Positions 46,795-55,827 are shown, counted from the stretch's first letter. The stretch is 64,000 nt of DNA from Cellulomonas hominis (GCF_901521055.1 NZ_CABEGA010000073.1:1-64000), one strand, 5' to 3'. The notes: a model not told the origin generated them from the sequence alone. Numbers and translations are program-made.

Positions 46795-47925
46795 TCAGCG
46801 GCCCGTGACCGCGCGGCGCACCTCGTCGACCACCCGGTCCACCTGCGCGTCCGTCAGGTCCGGGAACAGCGGCAGCGAGATCTCCTGCCGGTAGTACTCC
46901 TCGGCGTTCGGGCACATCCCCCGGCGGTACCCCAGGTCCTCGAAGACGGGGTGCCAGTACGCGGGGACGTAGTTCACCTGCACGCCGATGCCCGCGGCCC
47001 GCAGGCTCTCGAACACCTCGCGACGACGGCCCTCGAGCACGCGCATCGGGTACAGGTGCCAGGCGGGCTTCGCCTCCGCCCGGCGGGCGGGCGTCAGCAC
47101 GCCGTCGAGGTCCCGCAGGCCGTCGTCGTACCGGGCGTGGATCTCGGCGCGGCGGGCCCGGAAGGCCTCGAGGCGCCGCAGCTGGGAGGTGCCGAGCGCG
47201 GCCAGCACGTCCGGGAGCCGGTAGTTCAGGCCGAACTCGTGCACCTCCTGGTGCCACGGGCCCTCGTCCGGGAACCGCTGCAGCGCGGGGTCGCGGACCA
47301 GCCCGTGGTTCTTGAACCGGCGTGCCCGGGCCTCCAGCGCGGGGTCGGCGGTGACGACGGCGCCCCCCTCGGCGGTGGTGAGGTTCTTGGTCGGGAAGAA
47401 CGACAGCGTCGTGAGGTCGGCGAACGAGCCCACGGGCCGGCCGTGCCACGTCGAGCCGATCGAGTGCGCGGCGTCCTCCAGGAAGAGCGCGCCGTGCTCG
47501 TGCGCGAGGGCCGCGAACGCGTCCGGGCTGGCGGGCAGGCCGGCGTAGTCGACCGCCGCCACCACCCGGGTGCGCCCGGTGATCGCCGCGCGCGCGGCGT
47601 CCACGTCCAGGTTCCCGGTGTCGGGCTCCACGTCGGCGAACACCACCGTGGCACCGTGCAGCGCCGCGCCGGCCGCCGTGGCGACGAACGTCAGCGGCGT
47701 GGTCACGACCTCGTCACCCGGGCCGACCCCCGCCGCCGCGTAGGCCACGTGCAGCGCCGCGGTCCCGGATGTCACGCTGAGGGCAGCCCCGCCGCCGACG
47801 TGCTCGGACACCGCGGCCTCGAACGCGTCGACCGCCGGACCGGTCGTCAGCCAGTCGCTGCGGAGCGCGTCGACGACGGCCGCGACGTCCGCGTCGTCGA
47901 TCGACTGGCGCCCGTAGGGCAGCAC
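46795..47925 (-). CDS. pseC: UDP-4-amino-4,6-dideoxy-L-AltNAc transaminase
   Basis: The 376-aa PLP enzyme performs the second step of pseudaminic acid synthesis, aminating the UDP-4-keto product of PseB. The PLP lysine is in SFFPTKNLTTAEGG. The N-terminus LPYGRQSIDDADVAAV and the NHGLVRDP and VQVNYVPAYWHPVF segments match PseC. The start is a GTG ten bases after the pseB stop. The partners PseB, PseF, PseG, PseH and PseI are all close by, which strengthens the assignment. Confidence 0.93.
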   Translation of the reverse strand: MLPYGRQSIDDADVAAVVDALRSDWLTTGPAVDAFEAAVSEHVGGGAALSVTSGTAALHVAYAAAGVGPGDEVVTTPLTFVATAAGAALHGATVVFADVEPDTGNLDVDAARAAITGRTRVVAAVDYAGLPASPDAFAALAHEHGALFLEDAAHSIGSTWHGRPVGSFADLTTLSFFPTKNLTTAEGGAVVTADPALEARARRFKNHGLVRDPALQRFPDEGPWHQEVHEFGLNYRLPDVLAALGTSQLRRLEAFRARRAEIHARYDDGLRDLDGVLTPARRAEAKPAWHLYPMRVLEGRRREVFESLRAAGIGVQVNYVPAYWHPVFEDLGYRRGMCPNAEEYYRQEISLPLFPDLTDAQVDRVVDEVRRAVTGR

Positions 47926-47935
47926 CGCCGCCGCC

Positions 47936-48919
47936 TCAGGCGAACCGCGCGACCATGTCGCGCAGCTCGTCGGTGCCCAGCCACAGGTCGTTCGTGTCGG
48001 ACCGGTAGGTCCAGCCGTCCTCGACCGGCTCGCCGCCCGCGGGCGTCTCGTAGCCCCAGCCGCTCACGTAGGGCATGACGACGTACCGGTCGCCGAGCCG
48101 CACCGTCCGGCGCGAGTCGTCGGGGGCGATCATCTCCTCGTGCAGCTTCTCGCCGGGGCGGATGCCGATCTCGTGCATCGCCGCACCGGGGGCGACGGCC
48201 TGCGCCAGGTCCGTGACCTTCATGCTCGGGATGCGGGGCACGTACAGCTCGCCGCCCGTCATCAGCTCGAACGAGTCCAGGACGAACTGCACGGCCTGCG
48301 GGAGGGTGATCCAGAACCGGGTCATCCGCAGGTCCGTGATCGGCAGCGACGCGCCCTCCTCGGCGAGCCGCCGGAACACCGGGATGACCGAGCCGCGCGA
48401 GCCCATGACGTTGCCGTACCGCACCACCGAGAACCGCGTGTCGTACGCCGCGGCGTAGTGGTTGCCGGACACGAACATGCGGTCCGCGCACAGCTTCGTC
48501 GCGCCGTACAGGTTGATCGGGCTCGACGCCTTGTCGGTGGACAGGGCCACGACCTTCTTCACGCCCGCGTCGATGGAGGCGTCGATGATGTTCTGCGAGC
48601 CGTTGACGTTGGTCTGCACGTACTCGAAGGGGTTGTACTCCGCCGTGTCGACCTGCTTCAGCGCCGCCGCGTGCACCACGTAGTCCACGCCGTGCATGGC
48701 CCGGTCGAGCCGCTGCCGGTCACGGATGTCCCCGATGAACCAGCGCAGGCGGGGGTCGTCGTCGAAGTGGCGGCGCACCTCGTACTGCTTGAGCTCGTCC
48801 CGGCTGAAGACCACGAGCCGGCGCGGGTCGTGGTGGTCCAGCACCTCGCGGAGGAACGCCTTCCCGAAGGACCCCGTGCCTCCGGTGATGAGGATCGAGG
48901 CCCCGGTGAGCAGAGACAT
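47936..48919 (-). CDS. pseB: UDP-GlcNAc 4,6-dehydratase (inverting)
   Basis: The 327-aa SDR enzyme performs the first step of the pathway (UDP-GlcNAc to the 4-keto-6-deoxy-L-altro product). ILITGGTGSFGKAFL is the nucleotide-binding motif. STDKASSPINLYGATK carries the catalytic Asp, Lys and Tyr set. RFSVVRYGNVMGSRGSV and RMTRFWI are PseB signatures. The ATG at 48919 follows a GGAG nine bases upstream. It is divergent from the cytidylyltransferase gene; only 81 bases separate the two starts, so their promoters overlap. Confidence 0.95.
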   Translation of the reverse strand: MSLLTGASILITGGTGSFGKAFLREVLDHHDPRRLVVFSRDELKQYEVRRHFDDDPRLRWFIGDIRDRQRLDRAMHGVDYVVHAAALKQVDTAEYNPFEYVQTNVNGSQNIIDASIDAGVKKVVALSTDKASSPINLYGATKLCADRMFVSGNHYAAAYDTRFSVVRYGNVMGSRGSVIPVFRRLAEEGASLPITDLRMTRFWITLPQAVQFVLDSFELMTGGELYVPRIPSMKVTDLAQAVAPGAAMHEIGIRPGEKLHEEMIAPDDSRRTVRLGDRYVVMPYVSGWGYETPAGGEPVEDGWTYRSDTNDLWLGTDELRDMVARFA

Positions 48920-49000
48920 GCCGTGGAACTCCAGACGGTCGGTCGGTGGCGCGCGGCGCCGCCGCGCGGGGCGGTGCGCCCGATGCAGCATCATGGCACG

Positions 49001-49756
49001 GTGCACAACGAGCCCACCTCCCGCCGTGCCCGCGTCGTCGCCGTGATCCAGGCCAGGACGGGCTCCTCCCGGCTGCCGGGCAAGGTGCTGCTGCCGCTGG
49101 CGGGTCGCCCGGTGCTGGGCTGGGTGGTGCGCGCCGCGCTGGCCGCGCCCGGCGTGGACGAGGTCGTGGTCGCCACGTCCACCGCCCCGGGGGACGACGC
49201 CGTCGCCGACCTGGCGGCGGCGCTCGGGGTCCTGGTCGTGCGCGGCAGCGAGCTCGACGTCCTGGCCCGGTTCGTGGCCGCACGGGACGCCGTGGACGCC
49301 GACGCCGTGGTCCGGCTGACCGCGGACTGCCCGCTGCTGGACCCCGACCTCATCGGTGCCGTGGTCGGCGCGTGGCGGGCGGACCCCACGCTGGACTACG
49401 TCGCGACCACGCTGGTCCGGACGCTGCCGCGCGGGCTCGACGTGGAGCTCGTGTCGTCCGCCGCGCTCGACGCCGCCGACACCGTGGCGCGCGACCACCA
49501 CCGGGTGCACGTCACCTCCGCTCTGTACGCGCACCCCGGCGAGTTCCGGACGCTCGGGCTGGTGGTGGCGCCGGACGCGCACGACCTGCGGGTGACCCTG
49601 GACACGGCGCAGGACGCGGCGCTGCTCGACGCCCTGGCCACCGAGCTGGGCGACGCCCCGGTCCGGTGGCGCCAGCTCGTCGCCCTGCTGCGCTCCCGCC
49701 CCGACCTCGTGGCGCTGAACGCGGACGTGCGGCAGAAGGCGCTCGAGGAGGCGTGA
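49001..49756 (+). CDS. SpsF-type cytidylyltransferase, probable CMP-pseudaminic acid synthetase
   Basis: The 251-aa nucleotidyltransferase opens with VVAVIQARTGSSRLPGKVL, the SpsF form of the CTP-binding loop, followed by VVRLTADCPLLDPD and VTLDTAQD. The Campylobacter PseF form is different (IPARGGSKRIP), so this gene fills the PseF role with a diverged enzyme. The GTG at 49001 is six bases after CATCAT (48989-48994), a weak leaderless box. The stop and the next start overlap by one base (TGATG). Confidence 0.85.
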   Translation: MHNEPTSRRARVVAVIQARTGSSRLPGKVLLPLAGRPVLGWVVRAALAAPGVDEVVVATSTAPGDDAVADLAAALGVLVVRGSELDVLARFVAARDAVDADAVVRLTADCPLLDPDLIGAVVGAWRADPTLDYVATTLVRTLPRGLDVELVSSAALDAADTVARDHHRVHVTSALYAHPGEFRTLGLVVAPDAHDLRVTLDTAQDAALLDALATELGDAPVRWRQLVALLRSRPDLVALNADVRQKALEEA

Positions 49757-51228
49757 TGCGCGTCCTGCTGCGCTGCGACGCCAGCGCGGGGTCCGGGGTG
49801 GGCCACCTGGTCCGCTGCCTGGCCCTGGCGGAGGCCGCCCGCTCCCGGGGGTGGGACGTCGCGCTGCTCGGCGACGTCGACGCGCCGCTCGGCCGGCGGC
49901 TCGTGGCGGGCGCCGGGCTGACGGTGCTCCCGGCGCCCGATGACCCCGCGGGGCTGGTCGTCGCGGCCGCCCGCGCCGACGTCCTGCACGTGGACCACTA
50001 CGGCGTCGCCGGCGACCTGCGCACGCCCGGCGGGCCGCTGGTCTCGTCGATGGAGGACGGCACCTTCGGTCGGCGGCCCGCCGACGTGGTGGTGGACTCC
50101 ACCCTGGGCGCCGAGCACGCGCACCGGCCCGACGACGGCTCCGGGACGGTCCTGCTCGGGGTGGCCTACGCGCCGCTGCGGGCGTCCGTGCGTGCGGCGC
50201 GAGCCGCCCGGGCAGCGCAGCCGGCGCAGGACGTCACCACCGCGCCCGGAGCCGCGGCTCGTTCCGGCGACGTCCTCGTGGTCATGGGCGGCACCGACGC
50301 GTTCGGCGTCAGCGCCGCCGCCGCCCGGGTGGCGCGGCTGGCGGGCGCGACGCGGGTGCGGGTGGTCGCCGGGGCCGACGTCGCCGAGCGGGTGCGTGCC
50401 GCGGAGCCCGGCGCGGAGGTGCTGCCGCCGCAGGAGGACCTCCCGGCTCTCGCGGCCACGGCGGGCGTCGTGGTGAGCGCGGCCGGGACGTCCGTGTGGG
50501 AGCTCGCGTGCGTCGGGGTGCCGACGGCGCTGGTCGCGGTCACCGAGAACCAGCGTGCCGGCTACGAGCGCGCCGTGACCGCGGGGATCGCCGCCGGGCT
50601 CGGGCCGGTCCAGGACGTGCGAGGTGCCGGCGCGGGCCCGGTCGGCGCCCTGCGCGGCCTGCTCGCCGACCCCGCCCGCGCCGCCGCGCTCGGGACCGCC
50701 GGGCGGGCCCTGGTCGACGGGCTCGGCGCGGACCGGGTGCTCGACGCCTGGTGGGCGGCCACCGGGCGGCCCGTGCTCGCCGCCCGGGGTGCCGGCCCCG
50801 CGGACGCGGACCTGCTCCTGGGCTGGCGCAACGACCCGGCGACCCGCGAGTCGTCCCGCTCGCAGGACCCGGTCGCGCGCGCCGACCACGTGCGCTGGCT
50901 CGACGGCGTGCTCGCCGACCCCGACCGGGTGCTGCTCGTCGTCGAGCACACCGGGCACCCCGCGGGCACCGTGCGGTTCGACCGGGTGGACGACGCGCTG
51001 TGGGAGGTGTCGATCACCGTGGCGCCCCACGCCCGGGGCCGGGGCCTCGCCGCCCGGGTGCTGGCTGCCGGGGAGGCGGCCTGGCGGGACCGCGTCGGCG
51101 ACGGCCCCGCCGTGCTCGCGTGCGTGCGACCCGGCAACCGCGCGTCGGCCCGGCTGTTCGAGGCGGCGGGCTACCGCCGCCGGGACCAGCCGGGCGAGGA
51201 CGGGCTCGACGCGTACGTGAAGCCCTGA
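49756..51228 (+). CDS. PseG-PseH fusion: nucleotide-sugar hydrolase and N-acetyltransferase
   Basis: The 490-aa protein joins two consecutive-pathway enzymes. Residues 1 to about 335 match PseG (RCDASAGSGVGHLVRCLALAEA split as RCDASAGSGVGH and LVRCLALAEA; the catalytic His is at 17, as in the characterised enzyme; VVMGGTDAFG and AAGTSVWELACVGVPT follow). Residues about 345-490 are a GNAT domain like PseH (LLGWRNDPATRE, VAPHARGRGLAARVL). PseH acetylates the PseC product and PseG then removes UDP, so fusion could channel the intermediate. The ATG overlaps the preceding stop by one base. It is convergent with pseI. Confidence 0.92.
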   Translation: MRVLLRCDASAGSGVGHLVRCLALAEAARSRGWDVALLGDVDAPLGRRLVAGAGLTVLPAPDDPAGLVVAAARADVLHVDHYGVAGDLRTPGGPLVSSMEDGTFGRRPADVVVDSTLGAEHAHRPDDGSGTVLLGVAYAPLRASVRAARAARAAQPAQDVTTAPGAAARSGDVLVVMGGTDAFGVSAAAARVARLAGATRVRVVAGADVAERVRAAEPGAEVLPPQEDLPALAATAGVVVSAAGTSVWELACVGVPTALVAVTENQRAGYERAVTAGIAAGLGPVQDVRGAGAGPVGALRGLLADPARAAALGTAGRALVDGLGADRVLDAWWAATGRPVLAARGAGPADADLLLGWRNDPATRESSRSQDPVARADHVRWLDGVLADPDRVLLVVEHTGHPAGTVRFDRVDDALWEVSITVAPHARGRGLAARVLAAGEAAWRDRVGDGPAVLACVRPGNRASARLFEAAGYRRRDQPGEDGLDAYVKP

Positions 51229-51241
51229 CGCGGCGTCGGGG

Positions 51242-52300
51242 TCAGACGAGCTCCCACGTCAGCGCGGTGCCCCGCGCCACGTCCGTCCGGAAGGTGCGGC
51301 CGAGCACCACGTCGAGGTGCGCCGGCTCCAGGCCCCCCGCCGGGCGGATCGAGCGCACGTTGTCCTCGGTGACGACGTCGCCCGCGCGCACGTCCGCCAC
51401 CACGTAGAGCGAGCGCCGCAGCCGGCGGCTCTCGGCCTCCCCGGCGGTGGGGTCGAGCCGCACCGTGCCGAGCGCCTGCCAGGCGACCTCGGTCTCCGTG
51501 GCCAGCGCGGCCAGCTCGTGCGGCTCCAGCGAGAAGTCGGAGTCCACGCCGCCGTCGGCCCGCGACAGCGTCACGTGCTTCTCGACCAGGCAGGCACCCA
51601 GCGCCACGGCCGCGACCGCCGCGCCGATGCCCTTGGTGTGGTCCGACAGGCCGACCACCACGTCGAAGGCGTCCCGGATGACGGGGATCGACCGCAGGTT
51701 CGACTCGGTGGGCAGCGCCGGGTACGACGAGGTGCACGCCAGCACGACGACCTGGTCGTTGCCCTCCGCGCGGATCGTGCGGACCGCCGTGTCGACGTCC
51801 GTGATCGAGGCGGCGCCGGTCGAGATGACGACCGGCTTGCCCGTGCGCGCGACCTGGCGCAGGAGCGCGAGGTCGCCGATCTCGAGCGAGGCGATCTTGT
51901 ACAGGTCGGCACCGAGGTCCTCGAGCAGCTCGACCGCGGTCGCGTCGAAGGGGCTCGAGAACGGCACCAGGCCGTGCTCCCGCGCCCGCTCGAAGATCGG
52001 CGCGTGCCACTCCCAGGGGGTGTGCGCCTCCTCGTACAGCTGGTAGAGGTTCTTGCCGCCCCACAGCTCGTGCCCGTCGGACACGCGGAAGGCCGGGCCG
52101 TCGGCGTCGATGGTGATCGTGTCGGCCCGGTACGTCTGGAGCTTCAGCGCCTGCGCGCCGGACTCGGCGACCGCGTCGACGATCGCGAGCGCCCGGCCGA
52201 GGTCGCCGTTGTGGTTGCCGGACATCTCGGCGACGACGAACGGGCGGTGGTGGGCGTCGACGGTGTGCGCGCCGACCTTCAGGGAACGGTCGCTGGTCAC
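51242..52300 (-). CDS. pseI: Pseudaminic acid synthase
   Basis: The 352-aa NeuB-family enzyme condenses 2,4-diacetamido-2,4,6-trideoxy-L-altrose with phosphoenolpyruvate. The PseI-specific segment ELWGGKNLYQLYEEAHTPWEW distinguishes it from sialic acid synthase, in the shorter blocks ELWGGKNLYQLYEE and AHTPWEWHAPIF. The barrel motifs EMSGNHNGD, SSPFDATAV, YKIASLEIGD and LSDHTKGI follow. A C-terminal SAF domain covers about residues 285-352. The GTG start overlaps the rmlD stop by four bases, so it is co-expressed with rmlD. Confidence 0.95.
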   Translation of the reverse strand: MTSDRSLKVGAHTVDAHHRPFVVAEMSGNHNGDLGRALAIVDAVAESGAQALKLQTYRADTITIDADGPAFRVSDGHELWGGKNLYQLYEEAHTPWEWHAPIFERAREHGLVPFSSPFDATAVELLEDLGADLYKIASLEIGDLALLRQVARTGKPVVISTGAASITDVDTAVRTIRAEGNDQVVVLACTSSYPALPTESNLRSIPVIRDAFDVVVGLSDHTKGIGAAVAAVALGACLVEKHVTLSRADGGVDSDFSLEPHELAALATETEVAWQALGTVRLDPTAGEAESRRLRRSLYVVADVRAGDVVTEDNVRSIRPAGGLEPAHLDVVLGRTFRTDVARGTALTWELV

Positions 52301-53142
52301 GCCAGCACCTCCTTCGCAGCGGTGGACCACCGCTGCTGCCAGTCTCCGACCGGCTCGACGCCGGCTGCACGCAGGGCGTCGTGGCCGAGCACGGAGAACG
52401 CGGGACGCGGGGCCGGACGGACGTAGCCCTCGCTCGTGGTCGGACGGACGATCTCGGGGTCCAGGCCGGCCGCCTCGACGACCTCGCGGGCGAACCCGAA
52501 CCAGGACGTCCGGCCCGAGGAGGTCGCGTGGTAGGTGCCGGCCGGGGCCTGCGCGTCGACGAGGCGGACGGCGAGGTCCGCCACGTCGGCGGTCCAGGTC
52601 GGCTGGCCGACCTGGTCGTCCACCACGTCGAGTGAGCCGCGCTCGGCGGCGACCCGGGCGATGGTCTTCGGGAAGCAGCCGCCGCCGGCGCCGTACAGCC
52701 ACGCGGTCCGCAGGACGAGGTGGTCGGGCGCCTCGGCGCGCACCGCCCACTCCCCCGCGAGCTTGGTGCGCCCGTAGGCCGACCGCGGCGCGGCGAACCC
52801 GTCCTCGGCGTACGGCTCGGAGGCGTGCCCGTCGAAGACGTAGTCCGTCGACACGTGCACCAGGCGGGCACGGTGCCGGGCGGCTGCGCGGGCGAGCGCC
52901 TGCGGGCCGACGGCGTTCACGGCGAAGGCCTCGGCCTCCCGGGTCTCGGCGTCGTCCACCGCGGTCCACGCGGCGCAGTTCGCCACCACGTCGAAGCCCG
53001 CGACCGCGTCGAGGACGGCCGCGCCGTCCGTGACGTCCAGGTCGCCGCGGCCGAGCGCGACGACCTCGTGGCCGTCCTCCCGCACCCGCGCGACCAGGTC
53101 CTGGCCCAGCATGCCCCGGGCTCCCGTCACCAACCAGCGCAC
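52297..53142 (-). CDS. rmlD: dTDP-4-dehydrorhamnose reductase
   Basis: The 281-aa SDR performs the last step of dTDP-L-rhamnose synthesis. It has TGARGMLGQDL, the catalytic YGRTK pair (Tyr/Lys), STDYVFDG and RTAWLYGAGGG. The GTG at 53142 has GAGG five bases upstream. rmlC lies divergently 105 bases away and pseI follows with a four-base overlap. rmlA is 21 kb away and rmlB is not found here. Confidence 0.94.
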   Translation of the reverse strand: MRWLVTGARGMLGQDLVARVREDGHEVVALGRGDLDVTDGAAVLDAVAGFDVVANCAAWTAVDDAETREAEAFAVNAVGPQALARAAARHRARLVHVSTDYVFDGHASEPYAEDGFAAPRSAYGRTKLAGEWAVRAEAPDHLVLRTAWLYGAGGGCFPKTIARVAAERGSLDVVDDQVGQPTWTADVADLAVRLVDAQAPAGTYHATSSGRTSWFGFAREVVEAAGLDPEIVRPTTSEGYVRPAPRPAFSVLGHDALRAAGVEPVGDWQQRWSTAAKEVLA

Positions 53143-53247
53143 CGCATCCTCATCTCGCCTCGACGTCCGTCCAGGGCCAGGGTAGTCGCCGCGGGTAGTC
53201 TGAGCCGCGCCGCGCGGCCCGCGCGCACCGACTGAAGGAGAACCGCC

Positions 53248-53865
53248 GTGCAGTACCGCGAGCTCGCCGTCCCCGGGGCGTGGGAGATCACCCCGCAGCA
53301 GTTCGGCGACCCCCGCGGGGTGTTCCTCGAGTGGTTCAAGGCGGCACCGTTCGGCGAGGCCGCCGGGCACGCGTTCGACCTGCAGCAGGCCAACCTCTCG
53401 GTGTCGGCGGCCGGCGTGCTGCGCGGCATCCACTTCGCGGACGTGCCCCCGGGCCAGGCGAAGTACGTGACGTGCGCCAAGGGCGCCGTGCTGGACGTGG
53501 TCGTCGACATCCGCGTCGGCTCGCCGACCTTCGGGCGGTGGGACTCGGTCCTGCTGGACGACGTGGACCGGCGCGCGATCTACCTCGCCGAGGGGCTGGG
53601 CCACGCGTTCATGTCGCTCGAGGACGACTCGACGGTGCTGTACCTCTGCTCGGCCGGCTACGCGCCGGGTCGTGAGCACGGCATCCACCCCCTCGACCCG
53701 GCGATCGGCATCGACTGGCCGGCCACCGCGCGGGACGGCAGCCCGATCGAGCCGCTGCTGTCCGACAAGGACTCCGTGGCGCCCACCCTGGAGCAGGCCC
53801 GCGCGGACGGGCTGCTCCCCCGGCTCGCGGACGTCGAGGCGTTCCTGGCGAGCCTGCGTGCCTGA
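53248..53865 (+). CDS. rmlC: dTDP-4-dehydrorhamnose 3,5-epimerase
   Basis: The 205-aa cupin enzyme has GVLRGIHF with the catalytic His, AKYVTCAKGAVLDVVVDIRVGS split as AKYVTCAKGAVLDV and VVDIRVGSPTFG, and LGHAFMSLEDDSTVLYLCS. It has the usual family length. The GTG start follows AAGGAG; a TAGTCT box (53196-53201) could be the -10 element of a leader of about 40 bases. It overlaps the next GT2 gene by eight bases and heads a six- or seven-gene plus-strand operon of rhamnosyl transfer and export. Confidence 0.94.
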   Translation: MQYRELAVPGAWEITPQQFGDPRGVFLEWFKAAPFGEAAGHAFDLQQANLSVSAAGVLRGIHFADVPPGQAKYVTCAKGAVLDVVVDIRVGSPTFGRWDSVLLDDVDRRAIYLAEGLGHAFMSLEDDSTVLYLCSAGYAPGREHGIHPLDPAIGIDWPATARDGSPIEPLLSDKDSVAPTLEQARADGLLPRLADVEAFLASLRA

Positions 53866-54787
53866 GGCGGCGACCGCCGGGGTCGTCGCGGTCGTCGTCA
53901 CCTACCTGCCGGACGTCGAGGCCACGACCGTCCTGCTGCGCGCCCTGGGCCCGCAGGTCGCGTCCGTCGTGCTCGTCGACAACGGGAGCCCCGCCGACGT
54001 CGTCGCCGCCCTGCGGCCCGAGGTCGAGGCCGCCGGTGGCGAGGTCCTCGCGCTCGCCCGGAACGAGGGCATCGCCGCCGCCCAGAACCTCGGGATCGAG
54101 CGCGCCCGGGCCCGCGGCGCCACGGCCGTGCTGCTGTCCGACCAGGACTCGGTGCCGGCGCCCGACATGGTCGCGCGGCTCGTGGACGGGCTGGAGCGCG
54201 CCCGGGCCCGCGGGCCGGTCGCGGCCGTCGGCCCGGTCACCGTGGACGAGCGCAACGCCGGCGCCGCGCTGCTGTTCTCCGACCGCCGCTGGGGGCCGCG
54301 CCGCGCGACGGTCCCCGCCACCGACGGGGAGCTCGTGCCCGCCACGTTCCTCATCGCGTCCGGCTGCCTCGTCGACTCCGCAGCGCTCGACGCGGTCGGC
54401 GTGATGAACGCCGACTGGTTCATCGACCACATCGACCTCGAGTGGGGCCTGCGCGCCCGGCGCGCCGGCTACGCGCTGTACGGCGTCGTCGGCGCGCACC
54501 TGGGGCACGCGCTCGGGGACCGGGTGCAGCGGATCCCGGGTCGTGAGCGCGACGTGCACATCCACTCCCCCGTGCGGAACTACTACATGGCGCGCAACAC
54601 GGTGCTCCTGGTGCGCTCGGGGCTGCTCCCCGCGGCGTGGCAGCTGGGCTACCTGGCGTGGATCACGAAGTACACCGGCTTCTACGTGCTCGCGGTCGCC
54701 CCGCGGCTGCGCCGAGCCGGCCTGCTGCTGCGCGGGCTGGCCGACGGGCTCCGGGGACGGACCGGGCCGCTGCAGGAGGACGCATGA
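53858..54787 (+). CDS. GT2 rhamnosyltransferase-like protein (1)
   Basis: The 309-aa protein is of the RfbF/WbbL type: VVVTYLPDVEATTVLL, VLVDNGSPAD, NEGIAAAQNLGIERAR and LLSDQDSVPAP form the GT-A core. SGCLVDSAALDAVG and DWFIDHIDLEWGLRARR form the acceptor side. A C-terminal amphipathic region may attach to the membrane. The GTG at 53858 overlaps rmlC by eight bases and the stop overlaps the next gene (ATGA). Tight linkage to rmlC suggests dTDP-rhamnose as donor. Confidence 0.87.
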   Translation: MPEAATAGVVAVVVTYLPDVEATTVLLRALGPQVASVVLVDNGSPADVVAALRPEVEAAGGEVLALARNEGIAAAQNLGIERARARGATAVLLSDQDSVPAPDMVARLVDGLERARARGPVAAVGPVTVDERNAGAALLFSDRRWGPRRATVPATDGELVPATFLIASGCLVDSAALDAVGVMNADWFIDHIDLEWGLRARRAGYALYGVVGAHLGHALGDRVQRIPGRERDVHIHSPVRNYYMARNTVLLVRSGLLPAAWQLGYLAWITKYTGFYVLAVAPRLRRAGLLLRGLADGLRGRTGPLQEDA

Positions 54788-55827
54788 CCGACCCGACCCC
54801 CGGCGCGGGCCCCCTCGCCGCCGACGTGCTGATGCTGGCGTTCGGCCCCGAGCCGTACCTGCACGAGGCGGTCGCCGCCGTGCTCGCCTCCACGGACGTG
54901 GACGTGCGGGTCGTGCTCGTCGACAACGGCTGCACGACCGACGCGGTGGCGACGCTGCCGCCCGATCCGCGCGTGCGCCTGATCGTGCCCGGCACGAACC
55001 TCGGCTTCACCGGCGGGATGAACGCCGCCGCCGCCGCGACCTCCGGGCGGCCCCTGGTGCTGGTGAACTCCGACGCGGTGGTGGCGCCGGACGCGGTGGC
55101 GACCCTCGTGCGCGCCCTGGCGGACGACCCCCGCGCGGGCCTGGCCGGCGGGCTCGTCCGGCTGGCGTCGGACCCCGGCCGCGTCAACTCGGCGGGCAAC
55201 CCCCTGCACGTGCTCGGGCTCTGCTGGGCGGGCGGCCTGGACGACCCCGTCGAGCAGCACGCCGTCGGGCGCGAGGTGGCCTCCGCGAGCGGCGCCCTCG
55301 TCGCGGTCGACCGGGCGCTGTGGGACGAGCTCGGCGGGTTCCCGGACGAGTTCTTCGCGTACATGGAGGACCTCGAGCTGTCGTGGCGTGCGTGGCAGCA
55401 CGGCCGGACCGTGCGGTACGTGCCCGAGGCCAGCGCCGTGCACCACTTCGAGTTCAGCCGCTCGCCGCTCAAGATGTACCTGCTCGAGCGCAACCGGCTG
55501 CTGTTCGTGCTCACCACCTACCAGGGCCGCACCCTCGCCCTGCTCGCGCTGCCCCTGCTCGCCTTCGAGGTCGCGATGCTCGCCGTCGCGACGGCGCAGG
55601 GCTGGGGCCGGCAGAAGCTGCGCGGGTGGGCGTGGGTGCTGCAGCACCCCGGGACGGTCGCCCGCCGGCGCCGGCTGGTCCAGGCGACCCGCACCGTGCC
55701 CGACCGGGACCTCGCCCACCTGATGACGGACACGTTCGACTCCGCCCAGATGCCGCTGCCGGCCGCGGCCGCCCCGGTCCAGGGCCTGCTGCGCCTGTGG
55801 TGGCGGCTGGCGCGGAGGGCGCTGTGA
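54784..55827 (+). CDS. GT2 glycosyltransferase, WbbL-like (2)
   Basis: The 347-aa protein has VLVDNGCTTD, NLGFTGGMNAAAAA, LVNSDAVVAPDAV and FPDEFFAYMEDLELSWRAWQ, and one C-terminal hydrophobic stretch (TLALLALPLLAFEVAMLAVA). It belongs to the same broad family as the WbbL-type gene at 15958 but has a different C-terminus. It overlaps its neighbours by four bases on both sides. Donor and acceptor are unknown; rhamnose is likely from context. Confidence 0.87.
   Translation: MTDPTPGAGPLAADVLMLAFGPEPYLHEAVAAVLASTDVDVRVVLVDNGCTTDAVATLPPDPRVRLIVPGTNLGFTGGMNAAAAATSGRPLVLVNSDAVVAPDAVATLVRALADDPRAGLAGGLVRLASDPGRVNSAGNPLHVLGLCWAGGLDDPVEQHAVGREVASASGALVAVDRALWDELGGFPDEFFAYMEDLELSWRAWQHGRTVRYVPEASAVHHFEFSRSPLKMYLLERNRLLFVLTTYQGRTLALLALPLLAFEVAMLAVATAQGWGRQKLRGWAWVLQHPGTVARRRRLVQATRTVPDRDLAHLMTDTFDSAQMPLPAAAAPVQGLLRLWWRLARRAL

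Noticed and set aside
51242-52300. Sialic acid synthase (NeuB)
   Set aside because: The LWGGKNLYQLYEEAHTPWEW-type segment and the neighbouring PseB, PseC and PseG point to pseudaminic acid, not sialic acid.
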